Source: Amylostereum areolatum
Lineage: Eukaryota; Basidiomycota; Agaricomycetes; Russulales; Stereaceae
Assembly (NCBI GenBank): GCA_012932865.1
Contig: SAXG01000002.1
Location: forward strand, 2,655,199-2,719,198
Length of the DNA: 64,000 bases
Reading direction: 5' to 3'
The translations under genes and the position numbers were made by a program. The notes under the pieces are model-generated. The model was not told the origin of the DNA. It did no database searches and worked only from the letters and a program-made list of their open reading frames with translations. This document shows, piece by piece, positions 1 to 11,109 of this stretch. Each line of letters begins with the position of its first letter. The first letter of the stretch is position 1.

Positions 1-1085
1 CAACTTCCTCGGGAAGAGCAAGATCACGGAGACGCAGTTCAACGACGAGCACGTCGAGATGCTGCTCAACGTCCTCGTCCTCGACGGCGAGGTCGAGAGG
101 GTGCGCTTTTCTTCCCGCCACACTTCACCGACACGTTCTAACCCCTCTCACCGGACAGCTACCCGCGTTCGGCGCGGCCATGTGGGGCGCAGGCGACGAC
201 GACGCGAACGCAGCCTCCTCCGGCTCGGACTCGGACTCGGACTCAGGCTCAGACTCGGACTCGGACTCGGACTCTGACGGCGGGCGGAAGAAAAGCAAAA
301 AACGCAAGAGATCGGCCAAGGCGTCGTCGTCGTCGAGCAAGAAGAAGCGAAAGCGCGAGGACGGCGAGGGCGCGTCGGACGACTCGGACGACGGGGGCAA
401 GTGGAAAAGCAAGAGCGGCAAGGGGAAGAAGCGCAAGCGGGAGGACAGCGCCGACGAGGACGGCGGCGCAGGCGCAAGTGCGAGCGAGGACGAGCGGAAG
501 AAGAGGCGGAGGGTCGAGGCGAGCAGCGACGGCTCCGCCTCGGACTCGGATACGGACGGCGCCAAACGCAAATCGAAATCCAAACGGTCCAAGTCCAAGT
601 CCAAGTCCAAGTCCAAGTCCAAGTCGAAATCCTCCAAAAAGGCCCGCTCGGATTCGGATTCGGACTCGGACAGCAGCGGCGACTCTGAATCGGACTCGGA
701 CTCAGACTCGGACTCGGACGCAGGCTCCAAACGCTCACGTTCTCGCTCCAAATCCAAGTCCAAGTCCAAGTCCAAGTCCAAGTCAAAATCCAAATCCAAG
801 GCCAAGTCCAAGGCCTCCCGCTCCAAGTCCAAATCGAAGAAATCGCGCGCGCGCTCGTCCTCGCCCGGCGGCGGCGGCGGCGCGGGCGCGTTCGACGAGC
901 TGTTCTCGGGCGGCGCGCACGTCTACCGCGCGGTGCGGCAGGAGCGCGTGGCGCTGGGGTGGTCGCAGGCGCCGTGCGGCGGGTGTCCCGTGTTTGATTT
1001 CTGCAGGGACGGGGGGCCTGTGGGCCCGGGGGGGTGCGAGTATTTCGGGGAGTGGTTGGCCAAGGGCGTCGTCGCGGAGGAGTGA
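1..1085 (+). CDS. RPC34: RNA polymerase III subunit RPC34/RPC6 (3' part)
   Basis: This is the 3' end of a gene that begins left of the window. Exon 2-100 is read from base 2 (NFLGKSKITETQ..., then LLNVLVLDGEVER). A 58-base intron (101-158, GTGCGC...CAG) follows, and the last exon 159-1085 is in phase 0 and ends in TGA. The first exon and LPAFGAAMW match the winged-helix end of the Pol III subunit C34, which helps recruit TFIIIB and opens promoter DNA. The end carries the conserved cysteine signature APCGGCPVF..GGPVGPGGCEYFGEWL. Between the two lies an insertion of roughly 230 residues made of SD-, SE-, KR- and KS-repeats that human and yeast orthologues lack. The family assignment is firm. 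Whether the insert is translated as drawn rests on the open frame alone, with no stop over 927 bases. Confidence 0.9.
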   Translation, partial: TSSGRARSRRRSSTTSTSRCCSTSSSSTARSRGCAFLPATLHRHVLTPLTGQLPAFGAAMWGAGDDDANAASSGSDSDSDSGSDSDSDSDSDGGRKKSKKRKRSAKASSSSSKKKRKREDGEGASDDSDDGGKWKSKSGKGKKRKREDSADEDGGAGASASEDERKKRRRVEASSDGSASDSDTDGAKRKSKSKRSKSKSKSKSKSKSKSSKKARSDSDSDSDSSGDSESDSDSDSDSDAGSKRSRSRSKSKSKSKSKSKSKSKSKAKSKASRSKSKSKKSRARSSSPGGGGGAGAFDELFSGGAHVYRAVRQERVALGWSQAPCGGCPVFDFCRDGGPVGPGGCEYFGEWLAKGVVAEE

Positions 1086-1425
1086 TACCATAAGTATCAG
1101 TTGTACTGTACTTTGACTCGGACCGTTAATCGTGGGTCGTTCGCGCCCGGTTTACGATCTTGCTCGACTTGCCGCGATGCTGCGAATATGGAGCAGGCCT
1201 TATGGGGCATACGCACTCGCTCTCCTTCCTGGACGCTCGGAGGAACGCATTCACAGTACTTGACCGAGCGATGTGAAGTTGGCTGTTACACGCAAAACGA
1301 CCGTACTACACAGTCCTAAGTACACAGATGCTTGGCTATTACTTACACCCGCCCTGTACGCTCTCGATCAGCATCCCCCGGCCCTCCCCCGCACAACCAC
1401 GACCACGATCTCGCCATCGCTAGCC

Positions 1426-2302
1426 CTACCCGCGTCCCCCCCCCCGCCCGCGCTTCCCGAACCCCCTCACACCGCCCCCCTCCCCCTCCCCCTCCGGACC
1501 CCTCGGCATCCGCACCACACCCGCCTTCTCCCTCTCCCTCTCCCTCTCCCTCGCCCCCTCCTTATCCACCCCCCTCTCCCCCTGCCCCTCCTTGTCCACC
1601 TCCTTGTCCACCTCCTTCCCCTCGCCCCTCCCCGCGAATATCCGCTCCCGCGCAGCCTGGTACCGCGCCTCGCGCGCCGCGTACGATTCCCCCGCGCCCG
1701 CGCCCGCGCCGGACGGGGTCGATGCGGACGATGCAGAGGAGGCGGAGGCGGAGGCGGACGGGGGGCGCGCGCCGTTTGAGGATCTGGATCGGGGTGTGGA
1801 ATGCGGCGGGGGGGACGGGGACGGTGGTGGGGCCGGGGGCGAGGATGAGCTGGGGCATGGGCGCGCGGGCGTTCCTGTGGGGGTACGGATCGGGGTGAGC
1901 GGGTGTTGTGGATGGGGTGGGATGGGATGGGAAGGGAAGGGAGAGGGACAAAGGGAGGGGATGGGAGAGGGACAAAGGGAGGGGAAGGACGCACGCGTGT
2001 TCCCAGATCTGCCGACTGTCCTGCGCCTCGCCCTCGTCCGCGCCCTCGTCGTCTTCGTCGTCCCAGGCGTCGCGCGGGCGCGCGGGCGCGCGGGGCGCGG
2101 GTTTCCAGTGAGCGTGCGAGTGCGAGGGAGAGTGCGTGTGCGTGCTGGAGCCCTGTGCGCGGTGGCACAGACGTCGGTTAGATGTGTGGAGAGAAGCGGA
2201 GGGCGGATGTGGATGTGGATGTGGATATGGATTTGGGAAAGGGGGACGTACGGGGATGGGGGCGTCCCATGGGTCGGCAGTGGACGCTGTGGCGACGTTC
2301 AT
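1426..2302 (-). CDS. SUZ-domain protein (SZRD1-like), one-base frame break
   Basis: Exons 2302-2252, 2152-1995 and 1874-1426 are joined by GTACGT...CACAG and GTGCGT...CACAG introns. ATG 2302 opens MNVATASTADPWD. An acidic stretch (DAWDDEDDEGADEGE) and QIWEHANARAPMPQLI lead to PIQILKRR, then ESYAAREARYQAARERIFAG, the SUZ RNA-binding motif. The tail GVVRMPRGPEG...RGFGKRGRG is the SUZ-C motif. In animals SZRD1 is a small RNA-associated protein; here the role is inferred from the motifs only. The frame shifts by one base between ILKRRAPP and the SUZ motif, at a run of six G on the plus strand (1760-1765). Removing one G gives a continuous protein of about 218 residues, so either a read error or a real break is possible. 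Confidence 0.75.
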
Positions 2303-2988
2303 CGTATTCGGTGGTGGTGGTGGTGGTGGTGGTGGTGGTGGTGGTGGTCGCTGGGTGGGTTGCGATACTAATAGGCGGTCCACGCCCGATTCGGAAAGGC
2401 GTGGCACGTACTTACATACGCCACCGGTCCAGACTCCAGACAAAGGAAAGAGAAGAAAAAGGGAAGACAGGACAGAAGGTCTGCCAGAAAAAGAAACAGA
2501 AAAAGTGCGCGCAACTTCACACCGTCGTCGCCGGATTTCGCGTATGTTATGTACCGTATGTACATAGCGATCATGCATCATCATGCGGCAGCGGCAGGAC
2601 GGCCGTGCTCAGAAACAAGCGATGATAATATTGGACTCTGGAGAACAGGGGGCATGCTCGATTATGATAGACGCAAGATTTGGAGCACACGGACCGGTCG
2701 GGAGGAGGAGAGGAGAGAAGCAGAGTATTATGTATGAGGCGTTTGCGTGGGTGTAGGTACGTGTAAAAGAAAGTCCTTGGGGTGCATATCGAGCGGGGGG
2801 TCCGAAGGGTGGGGTGTGGGTGGGACGAAGTGGACGGCGTGCTGGAGACGGGACGAAAAGACCAGGAACGTGCGAACGCGAACCCCGACTCGATAGCCCC
2901 CAACATCCCCCTCTTCCTCCCCCACGCAAAGTCAACGTCCAAGACAAAAACCCCGCGCGCACGTATCCCTCCGGGGCGCGCGCCCAAG
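2303..2988. other. Intergenic spacer between two minus-strand genes
   Basis: This is 686 bases between the uS17m stop and the SUZ-gene start. It holds the SUZ-gene upstream region, including a GGT trinucleotide run near 2310-2346 and purine-rich tracts. No convincing gene was found. Confidence 0.5.
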
Positions 2989-3445
2989 CTACGCAGCGAC
3001 CGTCTGCGTCTGCGTCTGCGTCGCCGCGGCGGCGAGCGCGGCGTGCGCCTGTGCGCGCTCGCGCTCTGGGCTGCGAAGCACGCGGTCGAGCGCGAAGCGT
3101 TTGCGGGCGGAGACGGGGGGGCAGTTGCGGATCACGACCGTGTCGTCCAGGCGGAGTTCTGGGGGGGTGGGGGGTGGGGGACGTCGGTGCGTGTGTTGTT
3201 GTGTGTGTGTGGGAGGAGAGACGTACGGTTTTCGGCGTCGTGCACGAGGTATTTTTTGGAGCGAGCGAGGCGCTGTTTGTGTGGGACAGCAGAGTCAGGG
3301 AGGGGCGACTGAGTGCGAGCGAGCGGGGGCGGGGACGGACTTTACCGGTCTTGTCGTGGACGACCCATCGGGAGACGGTGACGGTCGCGGTCTTGTTCAT
3401 GAATCCGCACTTGGAGACGATGCCGTTGAGGGTCATCGGGGGCAT
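2989..3445 (-). CDS. MRPS17: Mitochondrial small-subunit ribosomal protein uS17m
   Basis: Three exons (3445-3341, 3272-3227, 3158-2989) give 106 residues. ATG 3445 opens MPPMTLNGIVSKCGFMNKTA. SRWVVHDKTGKRLARSKKYLVHDAEN and LRLDDTVVIRNCPPVSARKRF follow, the order expected for a bacterial-type S17 OB-fold. The conserved KY.VHD and D.V.I..C.P motifs place it in the mitochondrial branch, which binds the 16S-like rRNA of the mitochondrial small subunit. The second exon is only 46 bases. The donors are GTCCGT and GTACGT and all phases close. A Gln/Thr/Ala-rich tail (TQTQTQTVAA) ends the protein. No upstream exon is needed, though a start at the second ATG, three codons later, cannot be excluded. 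Confidence 0.88.
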
Positions 3446-5876
3446 CTTGGGGGTGCGCTCGTCCGGCTCTCGACTAGACCACGATTCGAGTCCGAGCGTA
3501 AGTGCAGAAACCTGCTTGGCTGGGGCTGGGGCTTCAATCTGATTCTGAGTCTCTCAGTCGGACGAGCCCGTCGAACGCGAGCCCGTTTGGGGGCACGTGA
3601 TCCACCTCGGCATCCCCCGTCGGTCCGCCGCGGTCCTGACGACTCAGTCGCCACTTCACCTCGAATGCCTCCAGACGGCGTTCGCGCCAACGCAACCGAG
3701 TGACAAGTTCACAGCAAAGGCTGACCGCCTCTCGGCGTCGCAGCGTCCTTACAGCGAGACACCAACGCATCGGCCCACCACCGCAGGGCCGTAGCTGCCA
3801 TTTCAAAATTCCGAGCCGCATATGTAGTGCTACTATACTAGTACTTGCACCCTGCATCCCAGCTGCGTGCACGAGGTCCATCCCCCATCTCAAGGATATC
3901 CCTCCCCGTCTTTGATTCCCCTCGACTCGGGGCTCGGGGCTCGTCTCCCCACCCCGCCCTGACATTCTAGATCGCCCAGCCCAGCGTGCTCGCCTGCGTG
4001 CACAGTAAAAAGTCACGCATCGGACGATAGATCGACGATGCCATACATACCCACACCGACTCGACTCCCTTTAGGTCGACCCCAGCCCGCGGCGCGTTCT
4101 GATGTATGTATGTCCACATGCGGCCATCGTGCGCCCACGAATTTCAAAAGCGGGGTAGCGTACATCACGCCGTCACCGCGTCACCGACTGAGCGCACGGA
4201 GGACGAAAACGGGAGGAAAGGGGGAGGGGATCAGGGTGCGTTGCAGGGATCGGCTTTCTTGATTAGAGTTACGTACGTACGTATCCTCCTCTCTCCCCTC
4301 GCGGGGGCACAGATCAAAGCCTGGTCGTGCGCGCGGTCGGTGGAGAGCACGAAACGAAAGCGTGGTCGAATCTGTTGCCTGGTCGACCCTCCCTCCCTCC
4401 CTCCCTCCGTTCGTCGAAAAGAGGGTCGACTGCGGCCAGTCGTGAACGCGTGCGCGATTCCACGGAGTGGCACCACGCACAGGTAAACTCAAGAAAAAAA
4501 GAGCGCGCTGACAGTTGTGGGGCTCGACTCCATTCACGAAGGAAGGAGGGGGGGGCGAAAATGCGCGTGGAACCAACGTGGAACGTACCGAGCGGCGAGC
4601 ACGGCGGGGGGCGCGATCAGACGCGCCGCGCCGAGTCGGAGTGTGTGGGGGGGGTGCTGAACGAGAACTCGAGGGCGACGCTACTTTGGCGTGGGGTGAC
4701 AGGGCTCGCTCCCCTCCCCTCCCCTCCCCTAGCCTAGCCTAAGAGCCCATGTAAGACACTCGAGGAACGGGACCGATTCGACGCGTGCCGCGGGGCGCAC
4801 CCCGTCCGAGACTCCGACCTCGTCAGAAAGTGGCGCAGAGAAATTTCGGACGGACGGGCTCAAACAAAACGAGCAAAAGAAAAAGAAGGAGAAGGAGAAG
4901 GAAGGCGAGAGCTGGCGAAACGCCGAGGGAGCTCGCGAGGGCCGTGAGCCCACCGTGACGTTGAGCACGGGTTGGGTCAGGTCTGAGGTCAACCGCCACG
5001 CGATGCGCGAGTCGAACATTTTCGAAGAAGACCCCCCCCCCCCGTCGCCGCCGTCGATCAGATCAGATCTGCGTCCAAGGGTGGGATGATCGGGGGGGGA
5101 TGTCGTAAACGCGCCACGCGGTCGGGGATCATATCCCCAGCGGGCGATACGGAGGGGGAACTAGGTTCGCGAGTGCAGCCCAGGACGGACGGGGGGCCCG
5201 CGGTCGACGGAGGCGAGGATCGCTAGAAGCACGGCGGGTCCTGGCACATGAAGAGGGATCCGCCCTCATCTCTCCGACATCGCCCGGTACGTGCTTACAC
5301 TCGCGTCTACTTTAATATGTATGAGGGGGAGGGAGGAGGTGCTGGTGGCCAGAGTACTCCTGTCGCCGGATCGGAAGCATGACCCCCTCGGGCTCATCGG
5401 CGGGCCTTCGTCGGACCTGTGGCCCCGAAGGCCCGCGCCGGGTTGGCGGAAGGGACGTTGGATGGCCTCCCCTCTGCGTCATGGACGCTTGGGACGTCCG
5501 ATCGGGGCGATCGCTGCAAGTGGGCACCATCATCACCACCACTCTGAGACGACGGCGCGCCGCCGTGCGCGTGGGGTTGGCAACGCAAAGGACGGGGTCG
5601 CTATTCCAACGCGGGGTGGGGGGGGGACGGTCGATCGAACCTTTTTCTTCCATCGCTCGCAGTCCGATTCCGAATTCGAGCGCGTGCTTTGCGTGCGCAG
5701 GATCTGGGGATCTCGATTGCCGAACAATGCGCGGGGGCGGGTCGGGCGAAACCTTTTTTTCTTGATGCATATGAGAAGGAGCGTGTCGAGGTGGGGCTGG
5801 GGCGAGGATGAGGAAGGTCGAAGGGGCGAAGTGGACGGGCTGCGGAGGAGCGCAGAGGAGGGGGGGCATGTGTGAC
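3446..5876. other. Gene-poor spacer
   Basis: About 2.4 kb lies between uS17m and the inverted-repeat element. Open frames here are short, occur on both strands and lack family resemblance. CCCT/CTCC and AAGG tracts are frequent (for example around 4380-4410 and 4860-4905). Part of it is presumably uS17m promoter and far-upstream DNA of the transcription factor at 6739. I see no supported gene. Confidence 0.5.
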
Positions 5877-5879
5877 GTT

Positions 5880-6198
5880 AGAGAGTATTTACAACCGCCC
5901 CACGGCAGTTACACCAACGCTCCACGGCGGTTACCCCAACGCTCCATCACCTACAATCTCATTTCGGATCTCAGTCGGCCAACCGTGACTGGGGGGTCAC
6001 CGACTGTTACGTCCCGGCAAATTGCGAGTGCCGTGCCAGCCTGATCTGAACGATCTGAACACGTTCAACGTGACATATCTGTCACAGCGATGGGCCCGGC
6101 GCGCTGCCAGCGGCCCCACCACCGATGTCCCTAAGCTCCATCATCGCTACTCCAGAGCTCCACGCCGTCGGGCGAAAACCCGGTTGTAAATACTCTCT
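5880..6198. mobile_element. 319-bp MITE-like element with 18-bp perfect terminal inverted repeats
   Basis: The left end 5880-5897 (AGAGAGTATTTACAACCG) and the right end 6181-6198 are exact reverse complements. Both are flanked by GTT (5877-5879 and 6199-6201), a possible 3-bp target duplication. Just inside the left end are two 22-bp near-identical direct repeats (about 5902-5923 and 5924-5945), and a related inverted segment lies near the right end. There is no coding capacity. The structure fits a non-autonomous DNA transposon. The superfamily is unclear, since a 3-bp duplication suggests PIF/Harbinger or CACTA but the ends do not show their usual bases. Confidence 0.7.
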
Positions 6199-6201
6199 GT
6201 T

Positions 6202-6738
6202 GTGTGGAACATTGGAGAGACGTTCTGACTTGGGCGATCGCAATCAGATAAATCGACATGGAGGGATCGGGTGGGGGTTGGAAAGCCGGCGGTCGGAGCC
6301 GAGGTCTGGAAAAGGAAAAGGAGGGGGGGCTGGCGGACTGGTTGCGTGAGAGGGAGGATCACGTGCCGAGGTGGGTCACCGGTCGTTGACCGCTGTGGCC
6401 GCTGCCTGCGCCTCCTCCTCCTCCTCGTCGCCTGCGTTGTCTCAGTCTGTCCCGCACCGACCGCCGGAAGGAGGAGTAACCGAATACCGGGAAAGGAGCG
6501 ATCGAGTTCACCTGGACGATCCCTTCGAACGTGGCCCCTGGCGTGACGCTGCGCAAACTCTCCCTAAGGGAAAAAAAAAACAAATTGCCCTTCCCCGTTT
6601 CGCTCGCATTCGCCCGCCCCGCGCCGCCCTTCGTCACCCAATAAATTTTAATCCCACAAAAGAGGTTCGTGGCCCCCGATCTTTCCCTTTCTTCTTCTTC
6701 CTTTCGGTGTGCGTGGCCTGACCTGACCTCGTCCCGCC
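6202..6738 (+). promoter_or_regulatory. Upstream region of the Zn2Cys6 gene
   Basis: This is 537 bases between the inverted-repeat element and ATG 6739. The last 80 bases before the ATG are C/T-rich (TTTCCCTTTCTTCTTCTTCC), typical of basidiomycete transcription start regions. There is no clear TATA box; AATAAATTTTAA near 6640 is the nearest AT-rich patch. Confidence 0.35.
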
Positions 6739-9700
6739 ATGTCCGCTCACGCTTACCGCTACCTCCACAACAACCCCTACCCGCTCGTCAAGCGCGAGTC
6801 TCCGGTCTCCTCCATCGCCTCCCTCTCCTTCTCCTCCAGCCACCACTCCCGCACGCCCCCCATCGAATTCGGCGCACACAACGACCCGACGACGCCCTTC
6901 ACCTTCTCCCTCCCCATGTCGCAACATCCTTGGGACAACTCCCCCGCCTCCCCCTATCCGACCCCCGCCACCGCCAACCACCCCCACTTTTCCCTCCCGT
7001 CCATCGCAGACGATTACGACGACGACCCCGACCTCAACGACTTTGCCTCCTCCGGCCCCTCCACCAGCAGCAAGGCCTACGAACGCGTCATCAGGAGACG
7101 CAGCAGCAAAGGTCCGTCGCGCTCTCTCCCGTTTTTCACCCCCGCCCCCGTCTTCATCTCCACCCCCCTCCAGCCTGCGATCAATGCCGCAAGTCCAAAT
7201 GCAAATGCGAACGCGCCTCCGAATCCGATCCCTGCAAGGCCTGCATCATGCTCGGCACCTGTCCGTCCCTTTCCCTCCCTCTCACTTCCCCTCATCCCCG
7301 CTTCTCCCCCCGACGCGCCGCGAGCCCCTCCCTCCCCCCTTGCCCCTTTTGTTCTCCATGCCACCCGCTCAACCCCCTTTTCTCTTTTCCCTCTTCACCA
7401 GCTTGCACCTTTCTCGGCCCTTCACGCAAACGCGGGCCCCCCAAAGGCTACATCGACGCGATCGAAGCCCGTCTCCATCAAACGGAAGCCCTCGTCGGCA
7501 TCCTCCTCGCTGCGGACGACGTCCGCGCCAAAGGCATCCTCGACGACCTTTCCGACGTGCGTTTCACACCTCCTTCCCACTCCACACCGCGCGAAAATTC
7601 TATCTTTCCATCCTTCATCCCCCCCTTTTTTAAAACATTCCTGCTGACGCGCTTAGCAGGATCCACTCGCGCGCGAGATCATCGAACGCGTCGATAATTC
7701 GGCGTATGGCGTCAAAGGCCGCAGTCGGGGCGTCGAACCTCCAGGAGGTTCCAACAAAGCGGAGCCCAAGACCAAAGAACACGGGTCCGCGTCCCCTTCC
7801 GGCGGTGGCTCCTCGTCTCACCCCGCTCAGTGAGCTTTTTCTCTCCCACCCCGTGTTCCTCCGTGTCCTCTTATTTAAAAAAAATGCACGCTCAACTCTG
7901 TCCATTCAGCCCGTCAAGAGACTGGCAGGACCGCCTCTCGAACCGACTGTCGGACCTGGCGCACGCGCGCGGGCAGAACATCCCTGGACGACCGCCGGCC
8001 TCGGAGCGCACGAGCCGACCGGTGCTTTCGCTTTCGATCGCGCACGACGCGGAGGACGCGCCGGAGCATAAACGCCAACGAAGGCGGCTGGAGAGGTCGC
8101 CGCACGGGCAACGGACGCCGCCGCGGTCGACCTCGCCGTCCTCGCGCTCGTCGCGGAGCCGCGAGCACCCGACCGAGGCGGAATGGAGGGAGGCGAACGG
8201 GGCGAGCGGGGCGGGCGAGAGCTCTGGGGACGACGACGCGCTCACGGGGGAGGTGGGGCAGTTGAGCATCAACGAGGAGAGGGAGCTTCGGTACCACGGC
8301 AAGGCGAGCGGGCTGCATCTCCTCGGAGTTAAGGATCGGGTGGACGGGCGCAACGAGGGCGGGATTTGGTACGTTCCTTCTCTCGCTCGTTGGGGCCGCG
8401 CATCGGGCTGGCGGAGGCTGACGGTGAACGTGTTTTGGACGTCGGAGCAGGCGGTTCCCGAAAGCGCGGGTGTGGCCGCCGCTGCCGAACTCGCAGGTGC
8501 CGCTGGACGAGGACATGGAGCTGCCGGTGACGCTGCCGGACAACGAGACGCAGAAGCAGCTGCTGGACCTGTACTTCACGTACGTGCACCCGGCGTTGCC
8601 GGTGGTGATGAAGCAAGCCTTCATGGACGACTTTCGGACCGGGTGAGTTCCTTCGAGGCTCGTGCGGGCTGGCGCTGGGAACTGACGAGGGCGCGAGGAT
8701 CAGACACGTTGGAACGCCGCCGCCAGAGTCGGAACCGTCCTCGCCTTCGTCTTCGTCCCCGCTCGGGCGGCGACGATCGTTCATTTCGCCTCTGCTGCTT
8801 CTGGTGGTGTTCTCGCTCGCGGCGCGGTACACGCCGCCGCGGGGAGGGAGCTCGCCGCCGCCGACGGAGGGGGCGATGTGGCCCGCGGGGGACGCGTACT
8901 TCAACTGTGCGAAGATGCTGCTGAACCGAACGTACGCGGCGCCGCGGCCGTCGACGTGCCAGGCGCTGCTGCTGATGGGGGTACCGGGAGATCGGGATCG
9001 GGGCGATGGCGCAGGCGTGGATCTACGTCGGGATGGCGGTGCGGATGGCGCAGGACCTGGGCATCCACAAGAGCGCGGATCGGTGGATGCACGTGGGCAG
9101 CTTGCTCTTCAGTCGGGCGGAGCTGCAGGAGCGGCGGCGGATCTGGTCCGCGTGCGTGATCATGGACAAATACGTGTCCTCCTACATCGGGAGGCCGGTC
9201 TGCATCTACGAACGCGACTTTGACACGGAACTGCCGAGCGTGGACGAGGTGCGTGTCCGATTCGGCGTGTTCGGTCCCTTTATCCGTCCGTTTATGGATC
9301 GAGGACAGGTGGAGGAGAGGGAGGAGTGGCAGTCGACGCCGTCGTCGCAGCAGTTCGTGTACGACCCGGACGAGAAGGACCCGCCGCGCCCGCTCGTCGC
9401 CGTGCCGGGACGCATCCTCTCGTGCTTCAACGCGTCCGCCACGCTCTCCGTCATCCACAGCCGCATCATCCAGTCCATCTACGCCGTCCGCGCCAGCGCC
9501 AGGCTGCCGGAGGCCACGCGCCTGGAAGAGTCCCTGAACAAGTGGTACCTCGACTTGCCCGAACACCTCCGCTTCGACCCCGCCACCGCCAAGGGCGGCG
9601 CGATCCCCCCGCCCCACGTGCTCACGCTTCACACCGCCTACTGGTGCATCGTGCTCCTCCTCCACCGTCCCTTGTCCGTTCTCTTCCTTCTCTCTCCCTC

Positions 9701-10916
9701 CCCCTTCCCTTCCTCACCTTTCCCCCCCGCTTAGCATGGGCCCCGGTCTCGACGCCCGTCCGAGGAGGTGCGTCGTCCCCTCTCCCCCTCTCCCACCCGA
9801 CGTTGACCACTTTTTTTTTGGTTTGATTTTGATCCAGCGCGAACGCGAACGGACGCGAGGAGCCGGACGCGACCAGCTCCGCTCAGAAGAATTACGACCT
9901 CTGCGTGCAGGCCGCGAACCGGATCACCTCGATCGTCGCCGCCTACCAGGACCACTACTGCATCCGCCGCGCCCCCGTCTTCCTCTCCTACTACCTCTTC
10001 ACCGCCGGCATCATGCACGTAAACACCCGTCAGTCCCCCCCCCCCCCCCTCCTCCTCCTCCTCGCCTCCCATCTTCTGTTCTCGTCTGCTCACGTCACGC
10101 GTCCCCCGTCGCTTTTTTAGTCAACGTATACCCGGACGACCCCCAGGCGCGCAAGGGCCTCACCACATGCCTGGACGTGCTCAAGCTCATGGAAACCGTC
10201 TGGCCCAGCGCGGGCCGGGCCTGGGAGCTCCTCCACGGCTCCAAAGTCAACCTCGCGAGCGCCGGCGCCGGCCCTGCCTCGGGTCTGCCCCCGCGCGCCC
10301 ACCACGCCCACCACGCCCACCACCACCACAGCAACAGCAACAGCCACGGCCACGGCCACGGCAACAGCAACAACAAGCGGTCCGCCGAACACTTCCTCGC
10401 CGAGGCTAGCCACGGCGGCGCGCCGTGGTACCCCGCCCCCGCCCCCGCCCCCGCCCGCGCGCCCGTGCCGGGGTTCAACCCGACACCGACCCACCTGCCC
10501 TCGCCCGCGTCCGAGTCCCACCATCGCGCGCCCAGCGCGTCCTCGTCGTCGTACTACGGCTCCACGACGTCGTACGACCGGTGGGCGGGCGACGGGGGCG
10601 GCGGACCGGGCGCGGGAGCGGGCGCGTTCGCGGGCGCGGGCGTGCTGTCGACGTCCGGGCTGCCGCAGCAGTACAGTACCGGGTTTTCGGAGCGCGCGTT
10701 GGCGTCTTCGGCGGGGGCGGGGGCGGGGGCGGTGGGGGCGTCGGGAGGGGGTGGGGGAGGGGGGGCGTTGGTCGGGGGGCAGGTGGGAGGGGGAGGGGGA
10801 GCGCGGTATCCGCAGTATTGGAACGATTATTCGACGTTGGATCAGTTGAGCGGGTTTGCGGGGCCGGGCGTGATGCGGTCGGCGCAGGAGGATCATCATC
10901 ATCATCGGATGCAACA

Positions 10917-10956
<40 letters not shown>

Positions 10957-11109
10957 CAGGGATCGAGGGCGTCTTCGTCGATGTATTCGCTGTCGAACCC
11001 GTATCAGCTGTACGGTGCGTGTTTTTTCTCTTCTTGTTGTTGTGTGTGGGTGGGCCCGGGAAAGCTGATCGCTGATTGGGATTTGGGTGTAGGTGCGGCG
11101 CATCCGTGA
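6739..11109 (+). CDS. Zn2Cys6 fungal-specific transcription factor
   Basis: Twelve exons: 6739-7111, 7174-7260, 7402-7556, 7660-7829, 7910-8368, 8451-8642, 8704-9248, 9309-9673, 9735-9767, 9838-10028, 10121-11014, 11093-11109; about 1,159 residues. Exon 2 carries the binuclear zinc cluster ACDQCRKSKCKCER...CKAC..LGTSC, followed by FLGPSRKRGPPKGYIDAIEA and a short coiled coil. The middle is the fungal transcription-factor homology domain (Fungal_trans type), with YREIGIGAMAQAW, VGMAVRMAQDLGIHKSAD and RIWSACVIMDKYVSSYIGRP. The C-terminus is His-, Gly- and Gln-rich, with 16 glutamines near 10910-10960. It is a nuclear DNA-binding regulator related in layout to the XlnR type; the target genes are unknown. 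Exon 7 contains one extra G in a run of five (8977-8981), which breaks the frame just before YREIGIG. Confidence 0.85.

Noticed and set aside
125..832. Long minus-strand open frames rich in Asp-Leu and Trp-Thr repeats
   Set aside because: They are antisense shadows of the Ser/Asp/Lys repeat of RPC34; period-6 repeats keep several frames open.
5291..5875. Overlapping 180-190-codon frames on both strands
   Set aside because: Mutual antisense frames in GC-rich DNA with no family resemblance.
8981..9014. 34-base GT...AG segment as an intron that would explain the transcription factor frame break
   Set aside because: Too short for a spliceosomal intron and it would remove YREIGIGAMAQ, which related proteins conserve.
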